Below are positions 26,810 through 35,390 of a DNA stretch of 44,823 nt, in pieces; the first letter of the stretch is position 1, and the number at the start of each line of letters is the position of its first letter. The position numbers and the translations under genes are program-made. Origin of the DNA: an uncultured Ignavibacteriota bacterium (GTDB lineage Bacteria; Bacteroidota; Ignavibacteria; Tepidaquicellales; Tepidaquicellaceae); NCBI GenBank assembly GCA_903831845.1, contig CAIKZJ010000438.1, positions 1-44,823 of the forward strand, in the 5' to 3' direction. Below the pieces are notes generated by a model. It was given only the letters and a program-made list of their open reading frames with translations. It did not search any database and was not told where the DNA came from.

Positions 26810-28876
26810 ATGAAAAGAGCATTTACGTTATTTATTTTTTTGTTGGCGTTCCTGTTTTCCGGTACCGGAATAACTCAGGAAAAGTCCGATAAATTCGATC
26901 TCGGCAAGATGTGGACGTTCGAACACGCTCCTGCCGATTATTTCAACCAGGTATACGGTTTCAAGCCGGACGCGGCATGGCTTAACGACGTCAAGCTGTC
27001 CGCTTTGCGTTTCGGCAACGGGTGTTCAGCGTCTTTCATATCGGAAGACGGACTTGTTATGACGAACCATCACTGCGGAAGGGGTTATGTTACGTCAGTG
27101 ACGAAACCCGGCGAGGATTTCAGCGTGACAGGATTCTGGGCTGAAACGCTTGCGGATGAAAGGCCGGTTCCCGGACTCTGGGTCGACCAGCTTATAAACA
27201 CTGTTGACGTAACGAAGGAAGTTCAGGACGCTATTGAATCCGGAAAGACAAATACAGAAAAGGCGAAGAACAAGACGGACAAGATTAAGGAAATCGAAGC
27301 GAAGTATAAAAGCGAAACAGGGCTTCAGTGCAGCGTGATAACGTTTTACAACGGCGGCATGTATATGCTTTACTGTTACAAGAGATACACAGACGTGCGT
27401 CTTGTGTTTTCTCCCGAGAACAACATAGCGCATTTCGGAGGTGACCCGGATAACTTCACATATCCGAGATACGGATTAGACGTGGCGTATTTCAGGGTTT
27501 ACGAAAACGGACAGCCCTACAAGACGGCAAATCACTTCAGCTGGAGCAGCAACGGCGCGAAAGTAGGCGAACCGCTTTTCGTTATAGGCAATCCCGGAAG
27601 CACGGAGCGTCTGAAGACCTACGCGCAGCTTGAATTCGCCAGGGATTATCAGATTCCTAGCCGTCTGGAAGGGCTTAACTACATGGCTGAATATCTCGAC
27701 AAATACATACAGCAGAGCGACGAGAAGAGGCAGAAATACCAGGACGCGTGGCTTGGCGTCATGAACTCGCAGAAAGTATTCAAAGGGCAGATAAAAGCTC
27801 TGAAGGACCCGGTGATGATGGACAGGAAGAAAGATTTTGAAAACCATTTGAGAGCAATAGTAAATTCAAAACCTGAACTTAAGAGCAAGTACGGAAACAT
27901 ATGGGACGAGATTGAAGCGGGTTGCAGAGATTATTCGAAGATATTCAATGAACTCGCGGGTTACGATGCGGGCGGGAGGTACAGTTCGAGATATTTCACG
28001 GCGACAAGAATGATATTCAGGAATAAAACGGAAGACAAGCCCGTTAAGGATTCGCTTCTTGAGGTACAGTATAGAAACATCGATCCTGAATACCAGAAGG
28101 CGCTCCTGAAATTCGACTGCGAAACTATATTGACTAAATTAGGAAAAGACAACGCGGCTGTAAAGAGCGCTTTCGGAAACAGAAGCGCAGACGAGCTGGT
28201 TGATTACATACTCGGAAACGCGATGTGCGTTACTAAAGAGGGAGCATTCAGGCTCGCGGGAATGAGCAAGGAAGAGATAACGAAATCATCCGACCCGCTT
28301 GTGAAGTTTTTTGTCGATTCGAAAGCGAGATACGATGAACTTTCAACCAAACAGAAAGAAGCGCAGGCGAGAATTGAAGTAAACGCTCAGAATCTTGGCA
28401 GGATAATTTTCGACATATACGGAACGACGATACCTCCGGACGCGACGCTTACGCTGAGGATTTCGGACGGCGAAGTAAAAACATACGAATACAACGGCAC
28501 GCTGGCGCAGCCGTTCACCACTTTCTTCGGGTTGTATGAAAGATACTACGGCAACGAAAAGAAATCGCCGTGGATGCTTCCCGAAAGATGGAAGACTCCC
28601 CCGCCGGAATTCAGGCTGGAAACGCCTTTCAACCTCGCCACGACGAATGACATAATCGGAGGCAATTCGGGAAGCGCGCTTATAAACACGAAGAAAGAAG
28701 TTGTCGGCCTTGTGTTTGACGGCAACATCGAGAGTCTGCCGGGAAGATACATATACACCACGGATTACAACCGTACTATCGCGGTCGATTCACGCGGACT
28801 GCTTGAAGCCGTGAAGAACATGTACAAGGCAAAGAGGCTGGCGGACGAGATCGAGAACGGAAAAATAATGAAATAG
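26810..28876 (+). CDS. S46 family serine peptidase (dipeptidyl-peptidase 7/11-like)
   Basis: GNGCSASFISEDGLVMTNHHCGRGYV; NIIGGNSGSALINTKKEVVGLVFDGN-type C-terminal catalytic motif; signal peptide. Confidence 0.93.
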   Translation: MKRAFTLFIFLLAFLFSGTGITQEKSDKFDLGKMWTFEHAPADYFNQVYGFKPDAAWLNDVKLSALRFGNGCSASFISEDGLVMTNHHCGRGYVTSVTKPGEDFSVTGFWAETLADERPVPGLWVDQLINTVDVTKEVQDAIESGKTNTEKAKNKTDKIKEIEAKYKSETGLQCSVITFYNGGMYMLYCYKRYTDVRLVFSPENNIAHFGGDPDNFTYPRYGLDVAYFRVYENGQPYKTANHFSWSSNGAKVGEPLFVIGNPGSTERLKTYAQLEFARDYQIPSRLEGLNYMAEYLDKYIQQSDEKRQKYQDAWLGVMNSQKVFKGQIKALKDPVMMDRKKDFENHLRAIVNSKPELKSKYGNIWDEIEAGCRDYSKIFNELAGYDAGGRYSSRYFTATRMIFRNKTEDKPVKDSLLEVQYRNIDPEYQKALLKFDCETILTKLGKDNAAVKSAFGNRSADELVDYILGNAMCVTKEGAFRLAGMSKEEITKSSDPLVKFFVDSKARYDELSTKQKEAQARIEVNAQNLGRIIFDIYGTTIPPDATLTLRISDGEVKTYEYNGTLAQPFTTFFGLYERYYGNEKKSPWMLPERWKTPPPEFRLETPFNLATTNDIIGGNSGSALINTKKEVVGLVFDGNIESLPGRYIYTTDYNRTIAVDSRGLLEAVKNMYKAKRLADEIENGKIMK

Positions 28877-28895
28877 ACTTTCGAATAAGATTATC

Positions 28896-28924
28896 AAAAA
28901 ACCCCGCGGAAGCGGGGTTTTTTA
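28896..28924 (+). terminator. intrinsic terminator (also usable on the minus strand)
   Basis: AAAAAACCCCGC-GGAA-GCGGGGTTTTTT. Confidence 0.85.
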
Positions 28925-28926
28925 TT

Positions 28927-30177
28927 TTACTTTATCAGCATCATTTTTCGTGTTTGGATTTTGAGACCGTCTGAGAACAGCGCGTAGAAATAAATTCCGG
29001 AGGATAATCCCCTGCCGTCGAAGATGACACTGTGCGAACCGGCCTGCTGTCTGCCTTTAAAAACAGACGACACTTCGTTGCCCGAAATATCATAGACTTT
29101 TATTTCCACATCTGCGCTCAACGGCAGCGTGTAATCAATTGACGTTGTTGGGTTGAACGGATTCGGATAATTCTGTTCCAGCGAATATCCGGAAACATTT
29201 TCATTTTCTCCGCCGACAGCGGTGACTGTTCCGCCGTTTGTAGTCTTAAGAATCTTACCGCTCCAGGAGCAGATGTAACCCGTATCGGGAGAGACCATAG
29301 CCATTCCATAAAGGTTTTCGTTTAACGAAGTCTGCTGGAGCGTCCAGGTCGCGCCCGCATCGGTAGTTTTAATAACCTTTCCGGTTCCCCCGCAGGCAAA
29401 GAGCACGTTGGCGCTGCCGGCGCCCATAGAGAACATTGCTTCGGTTGTTGGTGTTGTCAGCATTGTCCATGTTACCCCCGCGTCGGTAGTTTTCCTTATT
29501 CTACCGATATCGCCGGAAACATAACCGGTATTCTCATTCGTGAACACGACTTCACGCAGGAAGTCAATCGGGCCGATGTACGGAAAATTCAGATTCGTCC
29601 AGGTTGCTCCGGCATCCGTTGTTTTATACACGAAATTAGCAGAAGCAAAAAGAAAACCGGTTGTCTGGTTTACAAACCTGATTCTGTTGAAACTGGTCGT
29701 AAGAGGGGTTGACTGCAGCGTCCAGTTAACGCCCTTATTTGTAGATTTCCATATAACGCCGTTATCGCCCACGGCGAATCCGGTAAAACTGTTAAGGAAC
29801 GTGATTCCGCGCAGGTGCGCATAATTTCCGAGCGCGGCGGAATCCCAGGTAACGCCGCCGTTGAAAGTTCTTAGCAGCGTACCGTAAATGCCGGTGAAAT
29901 AAGCCGTATCGGGATGGCGCACGCAGAGATCGGTGAATCCCATACCCGTCCTGCCGGAATACTGCGCTGTCCAGTTAAGTCCTGCGTTAGTTGTTTTGTA
30001 AATATTATAATACGAGCCGTTATAAAGCGAACTGGAGCAATAGCCGGTACCGTTGTTGTAAAACCTGATTACGGACACTGTCTGCGCGTAAGAAGGCGAG
30101 TATACGATGTTCCACTGTGAATGAGATTCGGCTGTTATAAGCGATATGACAAAGAAAAACAGAAATAGTTTTTTCAT
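28927..30177 (-). CDS. secreted Ycf48-like/BNR protein with T9SS type A sorting domain
   Basis: Repeated TTDAGATWT / TNKGVNWT motifs; CTD LEQNYPNPFNPTTSIDYTL...TRKMMLIK. Confidence 0.87.
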   Translation of the reverse strand: MKKLFLFFFVISLITAESHSQWNIVYSPSYAQTVSVIRFYNNGTGYCSSSLYNGSYYNIYKTTNAGLNWTAQYSGRTGMGFTDLCVRHPDTAYFTGIYGTLLRTFNGGVTWDSAALGNYAHLRGITFLNSFTGFAVGDNGVIWKSTNKGVNWTLQSTPLTTSFNRIRFVNQTTGFLFASANFVYKTTDAGATWTNLNFPYIGPIDFLREVVFTNENTGYVSGDIGRIRKTTDAGVTWTMLTTPTTEAMFSMGAGSANVLFACGGTGKVIKTTDAGATWTLQQTSLNENLYGMAMVSPDTGYICSWSGKILKTTNGGTVTAVGGENENVSGYSLEQNYPNPFNPTTSIDYTLPLSADVEIKVYDISGNEVSSVFKGRQQAGSHSVIFDGRGLSSGIYFYALFSDGLKIQTRKMMLIK

Positions 30178-30316
30178 AACAATATATTTTCAGTTTTATG
30201 TATTAAAAAATAACTGTTTTAGCAGAATAATAAAACAATAATCAAGAGAATACAATCTGACAAAATAGTTCTACGGAATCAATTGAAGCGGGCGCGTATA
30301 ATTACTATTTTGATAC

Positions 30317-31063
30317 ATGATTTCAGTGACGGTTATATGCAAGAACGAAGAGGACAACATCGGCGAATGCCTTGAAAGCGTAAAATGGGCCGACGAAATA
30401 ATCGTTGTCGACAGTTTCAGCGCAGACAGAACGGTGGAAATCGCCCGGCGGTACACCGATAAAGTTTTCCGGAAAGAATGGGAGGGGTTCGCGAAACAGA
30501 GGGCATACGCGCTTTCGCTCGCAAACGGAGACTGGGTATTCCCTATCGACGCGGACGAAAGATGCACTCCCGAGCTTATGGGAGAGATACAGAACCTGAT
30601 GAAGACGGCGCACAACAGAAACGGATTCAGGATTCCCAGAAGAAGTTATTTCCTCGGCAGGCCGGTAAGGCACAGCGGATGGTATCCGGATTACCAGATG
30701 AGATTTTTCAGAAAAGACATGGCGAAGGTAACACCGAGAGATGTACACGAAGGATATGAAGTAGAAGGAAAGACGGGAATGATTAAGAGCAGCCTTCTGC
30801 ATTTCACAGTATCAACAATCCAGGATTACACCAGAAAAATAAACCATTATTCTTCCCTGCAGGCAATTGACAAGGCAAAGAAGAAGAAGATAGGATTTTA
30901 CGATCTGTTCTTCAGACCTGTGTCGTCATTCCTCAGGCAGTTTCTCGTAAAGAGCGCATACCGGGACGGAATAACAGGGTTGATGATAACCTTTTTCGAC
31001 GTGTTCACTAACGCGCTTACTTACATGAAGGCGTGGGAAATACAGAACAGGGAAAAAGATTAA
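30317..31063 (+). CDS. family 2 glycosyltransferase (WaaE/KdtX-like)
   Basis: ISVTVICKNEEDNIGECLESVKWADEIIVVDSFSADRTVEIA; WVFPIDADER. Confidence 0.9.
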   Translation: MISVTVICKNEEDNIGECLESVKWADEIIVVDSFSADRTVEIARRYTDKVFRKEWEGFAKQRAYALSLANGDWVFPIDADERCTPELMGEIQNLMKTAHNRNGFRIPRRSYFLGRPVRHSGWYPDYQMRFFRKDMAKVTPRDVHEGYEVEGKTGMIKSSLLHFTVSTIQDYTRKINHYSSLQAIDKAKKKKIGFYDLFFRPVSSFLRQFLVKSAYRDGITGLMITFFDVFTNALTYMKAWEIQNREKD

Positions 31064-31065
31064 CC

Positions 31066-31611
31066 TTACTGAACCCCCGCCATTCCGGCAAGAACGCAGA
31101 TAGTTTTCCAGTTTCTCGTAGTCGCGGGCACGCCGAGTTTCTTTTCAATAAAAGCGTTGTTTAATTTTGTATTTCCGTAACCGCCGGGGCAGTACAGGTA
31201 AGCGTTACGGCCTATCACCGCGATTTCGTCACCGCCGTATTTCACACCAGCGATGTCTCTGACTTTCTCTTTTCCGGGCAAACCGGAAAGCAGAGTAACG
31301 TGAAGGAATTTCGTGTCGTACTTTTTATTCTTCAGGAAGGGGTTTTCAAGGATTGTTTTTTTCAGCATCAGTGTATCAAGAACAAGAACGGGAACAGTCA
31401 TGCCGAAAGTCTTAAGAATCATTGCCGAAATATTTCCGGCGATGACCGCGGTATCGGAATCCTGCCCGCTGAAAACGACATTCCCGCTCTGTATGTAAGT
31501 CTGAACGTCCGCAAAATTCATATCTGCGAACATTTGCTTAAGGTCCGCCATTTTAATTATGTTGCGGCCGCTTACGTTTACACCTCTGAGTAAAGCTGCA
31601 AATGATTTCAT
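31066..31611 (-). CDS. DUF1697 family protein
   Basis: SFAALLRGVNVSGRNIIKMADLKQMFADMNFADVQTYIQSGNVVFSG. Confidence 0.9.
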   Translation of the reverse strand: MKSFAALLRGVNVSGRNIIKMADLKQMFADMNFADVQTYIQSGNVVFSGQDSDTAVIAGNISAMILKTFGMTVPVLVLDTLMLKKTILENPFLKNKKYDTKFLHVTLLSGLPGKEKVRDIAGVKYGGDEIAVIGRNAYLYCPGGYGNTKLNNAFIEKKLGVPATTRNWKTICVLAGMAGVQ

Positions 31612-31710
31612 TTAAGAATATAATTTTTCTTTAATAAATTAAACACGACATTATGCTGTCGCGGATATAACTTTAAATAATCCGTTAATGTTTAATAAAG
31701 AAAAAGTACG

Positions 31711-32778
31711 ATGCCTTACATAATAGATACTGACGTTACTTCATTTGATTACCGGTAGCCGCAGCAGACGGCTAGAAAATTCGCTGTTGAAAATTTCGGC
31801 TCGCTCATAGAAAGGTACCCGAAGCTTCTCAACGTGTTCGAAAACACGCAGATAGAAACAAGAAATTTTTGCGTTCCGTACGATTTCTTCCTGAACGGGC
31901 ATGCTTTCAAGGAGATCAACGACTTGTATCAGACCATAGCCGCATCTTACGGCGGGAAAACAGTTAAAAACCTGCTCGCCAGAACAGGCGCGGACAAGCG
32001 CACGATAACCGATTTCCTGTACATTAATTCAACCGGACTTGCCACGCCGACGATCGACGCCGTAATAATCAACGACCTCGGACTGAACAGGCACATTAAC
32101 CGGTATCCTTTATGGGGGCTGGGCTGCGCGGGAGGTGTTTCGGGAATATCGAAAGCCGCGGCAATCGCCGATTCCAATCCTGACGCGCTGGTTCTGGTTG
32201 TGAACGCAGAACTTTGTTCTCTGACATTCAGACGAAACGATTTCACCGTCAGCAATTTCATCGCGATATCGCTCTTTTCGGACGGGATATCATCTGTGCT
32301 TGTAGCCGGAGAAAACGCATACGAAAAATATTTCAGCGGAAGGAAAAAAATTAAAATATCGGGCGCGATGTCAAAACTTTACCACAGCTCTCTTAACATA
32401 ATGGGCTGGGATTTTCTTGACGACGGTTTCAGGGTTATATTTTCAAAAGACATACCGAAAATAATTTCAACTCACGTAAAAGACGACATAAGGGATTTCC
32501 TGGATAAGCGCGGACTTAGCGCAGGAGACATCACGAATTTAATCGCGCATCCGGGAGGCGCGAAGATAATAGACGCATACCGGGATTCATTCGGAATAGA
32601 CGAGCGGAAATTCTACAATACAAGAAAGGCGCTCCGCGAGCACGGGAACATGTCTTCGGCAAGCGTTATTTACGTACTGAACGAATTCTTCAGGAACGGT
32701 TTTGAAGACGGTTACTGTCTGATGCCTGCAGTCGGCCCTGGTTTTTCGCTTGAGACCGCTTTGCTTGAAGTCTTATGA
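31711..32778 (+). pseudogene. type III polyketide synthase (chalcone/stilbene synthase-like), interrupted by in-frame TAG at 31756-31758
   Basis: Frame from ATG 31711: MPYIIDTDVTSFDYR*PQQTARKFAVENFGSLIERYPKLLNVFENTQIETR...; catalytic Cys GLGCAGG, His NLIAHPGG, Asn REHGNMSSASV; ORF track starts internally at GTG 31834. Confidence 0.8.
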
Positions 32779-32827
32779 AAAAATGACATTTCAGGATTTA
32801 ATTTAATACCCCCAGAGGGCAATCGGA

Positions 32828-33322
32828 TCAACTTATTCTGTACTTCAGTGTGAGCGGCGGACCAACAACAAGCATGTCGTGGTCCTCGAAAACTTTTCGG
32901 ATTTCCTCCTCCGACGGAGGCGATGTCCATTCGCTCGTTCTTCTGAAAAAATCTTCCATCAGTCCTGCGGGCTCGTACTGCACGAGCATCTTGCCTGTTT
33001 CACCGAGCTGAATGAAGGCGTGGGGGATTCCTTTCGGAAGGAATATAGTATCGCCGGGTTTGAGAAAGTATTCGTCATTGCCGACGCGGAAAAAATAATC
33101 GCCTTCGACGACATAGAACATTTCATTCTGGTTCGGATGAACATGGAAAGGCGGTCCGCCGTTGGGAGTAAAACCTTTTTGTATGAAGACGGCGAGTCTG
33201 CCGTCGGTGTCTTTTGGAGACACTTTCAGATCAAGCGTGTTAAGAGTAACGCCCTTCATCCGGAAGTGTTCGCCGAAGCGCGCTTTGCCCGCCTCAACTA
33301 CGAATCCTGCTTCAGTTTTCAT
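32828..33322 (-). CDS. cupin domain protein
   Basis: PPFHVHPNQNEMFYVVEGDYFFRVGNDEYFLKPGDTIFLPKGIPHAF. Confidence 0.88.
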   Translation of the reverse strand: MKTEAGFVVEAGKARFGEHFRMKGVTLNTLDLKVSPKDTDGRLAVFIQKGFTPNGGPPFHVHPNQNEMFYVVEGDYFFRVGNDEYFLKPGDTIFLPKGIPHAFIQLGETGKMLVQYEPAGLMEDFFRRTSEWTSPPSEEEIRKVFEDHDMLVVGPPLTLKYRIS

Positions 33323-33671
33323 GGTTTTGAATTTTAGTTTCAGTAATATTAGTGTTCAAATATCACCCCCCTTGCAAACTAAATTCTGAATGCGGGAGCC
33401 CGCATTTAAAAAACCCTTCAATATAATATAACCGACAGGAATGAAAAAAATTCTGCCAATCCGTAAAACGGAAAAAAACAAATTATAATACTGACACTGG
33501 ATGCTTAATATATGTTTAAAAATACCCGGGGAGTATCTGCATTGATCCGGAAAAATAAATACAGGGTATCGGTGTTACTCTAACGGGCTTATACTCTTTT
33601 AATAAAAATAAATTTTCCGCACAATCTGTAAAGATCCCGGAACGCGCTGACGCCGCCGTAGATTTTATTGC

Positions 33672-33700
33672 TTGACATACACCGCTTTATTGAATATATT
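33672..33700 (+). promoter_or_regulatory. putative sigma70-like promoter TTGACA-N17-TATATT
   Basis: Hexamers and exact 17-nt spacing read from the sequence; upstream of ORF 33784-34056. Confidence 0.6.
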
Positions 33701-33783
33701 GCCCCTATATTCAATTATAATATTAGCAAGAATTGCTTCGGGGGGCCGATTTTTGTTCAATTAATTGAGTAAAGGGAGAGCAC

Positions 33784-34056
33784 ATGGTCGAAGAGTTCTT
33801 ACTATTTGTTTTACCGATTATATCTTTAATTGCTTTTTCGCAAATATCTTTAATCGAAGGCACACAACCTAAGGATCGTCATCCCTCATTTACAGGAATC
33901 AGGAACAGGAAATCCGCACAATATAATACAAAAGGAACAGATATCAGTTCTAATTCCGTATTTTTCATTTCACCTCTTATTTCAGATTTACCGGACAGAA
34001 TTTTCAGCATCCGTTTCACAGAACTTAGGACAATGCAGAATAATTTGAAGCATTAA
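33784..34056 (+). CDS. small hypothetical protein (90 aa) with hydrophobic N-terminus
   Basis: AAAGGGAGAG just before ATG and a plausible promoter upstream; no family recognised. Confidence 0.4.
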   Translation: MVEEFLLFVLPIISLIAFSQISLIEGTQPKDRHPSFTGIRNRKSAQYNTKGTDISSNSVFFISPLISDLPDRIFSIRFTELRTMQNNLKH

Positions 34057-34148
34057 TATTACTTCATCTCAAGAATATAATATTAATGCAGGATTCAAAC
34101 ATGAAAGTATAACAGAAAAAATCAGGGAAAAATTTTAACCAAACTAAA

Positions 34149-35390
34149 ATGAAAAAAACAATCTTCTCTTTAGTGTATCTTTTAATCATCAACAGTTTCT
34201 TTTTTGTTGATGACGGCATTTGCCAGTGGGTACAATCGTCAAACGGACTGGGAACGGATAAGTATATAAATTGTCTGGTTTCCAACGGGGGTAATATCTT
34301 TGCCGGAACTTGGGGTTCGGGGGTATTTGTATCCTCTAACAACGGAGCAAACTGGAGTGCTGCCAACAGCGGTTTGTCCAATCTGTTGGTATTTTCGCTT
34401 GCGGCATCGAATAATAATATATTTGCCGGAACCGAGTCAAAGATATACAAATCGATAAATAACGGAGGAAGCTGGTCTTTATCCGCAAACGGAATGGGTA
34501 ATACCGGGGTTAATGCAATTTTTTTTTCAGGTACGGATTTGTTTGCGGGAACAAACAACGGGATATATATGTCAACTGACTACGGGACTTCATGGATTCC
34601 AAAAAACAACGCATTAACCAGTGGTATAATAAGGGCCTTCGCGGTATCAGGAAGCAATATTTTTGCAGGGTCTTACAGCGGCGGGGTTTACAAGTCTACA
34701 AATAACGGAGGCAGCTGGACAGCCGTAAACAGCGGTCTGACAAACTTAAACGTTATGTCGTTCTCCGTTTCGGGGACCCGAATTTTTGCGGGGACGGCGG
34801 GAGGAATATTCGTATCAACCAATAACGGCGCGGCCTGGTCCGCAGTAAACAGCGGAATAACAAATTCAGTCTGTTATACATTTGCACTGACAGGAGTTAA
34901 TCTGTTTGCGGGAACAGACATTATACCGTCCGGCGGCAGCATATTCCTTACCACGAATAACGGATCAAACTGGACACAGATGAACCAGGGATTTGCCACT
35001 ACGCCTTTGGTTTCTTCTTTGCTGATATCAAACGGCTACCTGATAGCGGGAACGGGCGGAAGTTCAGTGTGGAGGCGTCCGCTTTCGGAAATGATAGGTA
35101 TCCGAAATACCGGCACAGAAATTCCGGAATCATTTTCACTTTCACAAAACTATCCGAACCCGTTCAATCCGAATACGATAATAGGTTTTCAGATACCGGT
35201 CAGCGTAAATACAGTTTTAAAGGTCTACGATATAACAGGCAAGGAAGTCGCAGCATTAGTAAACCAGTCGTTAAAACCCGGAAGTTATGAAGTGACGTTT
35301 GACGGCAGCAACTTACCGTCCGGAATTTATTTCTACAGTTTAACAGCCGGAAAATATTCGGAAACCAAAAAATTAACCTTATTAAAATGA
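34149..35390 (+). CDS. secreted 7-repeat beta-propeller protein with T9SS type A sorting domain
   Basis: Seven ~40-aa units (xIFAGTxxGxxxSxNNGxxW); CTD LSQNYPNPFNPNTIIGFQI...TKKLTLLK. Confidence 0.85.
   Translation: MKKTIFSLVYLLIINSFFFVDDGICQWVQSSNGLGTDKYINCLVSNGGNIFAGTWGSGVFVSSNNGANWSAANSGLSNLLVFSLAASNNNIFAGTESKIYKSINNGGSWSLSANGMGNTGVNAIFFSGTDLFAGTNNGIYMSTDYGTSWIPKNNALTSGIIRAFAVSGSNIFAGSYSGGVYKSTNNGGSWTAVNSGLTNLNVMSFSVSGTRIFAGTAGGIFVSTNNGAAWSAVNSGITNSVCYTFALTGVNLFAGTDIIPSGGSIFLTTNNGSNWTQMNQGFATTPLVSSLLISNGYLIAGTGGSSVWRRPLSEMIGIRNTGTEIPESFSLSQNYPNPFNPNTIIGFQIPVSVNTVLKVYDITGKEVAALVNQSLKPGSYEVTFDGSNLPSGIYFYSLTAGKYSETKKLTLLK

Noticed and set aside
32806-32832. Possible fourth copy of the 26.4 kb element (ACCCCCAGAGGGC)
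   Set aside because: Only the short CAGAGGGC-like start is shared; no GGATGAGATAAC motif and no AACAGCCC-T tract.
33389-33406. AATGCGGGAGCCCGCATT as terminator
   Set aside because: No T-tract in either proper orientation; lies upstream of the cupin gene rather than at a gene end.
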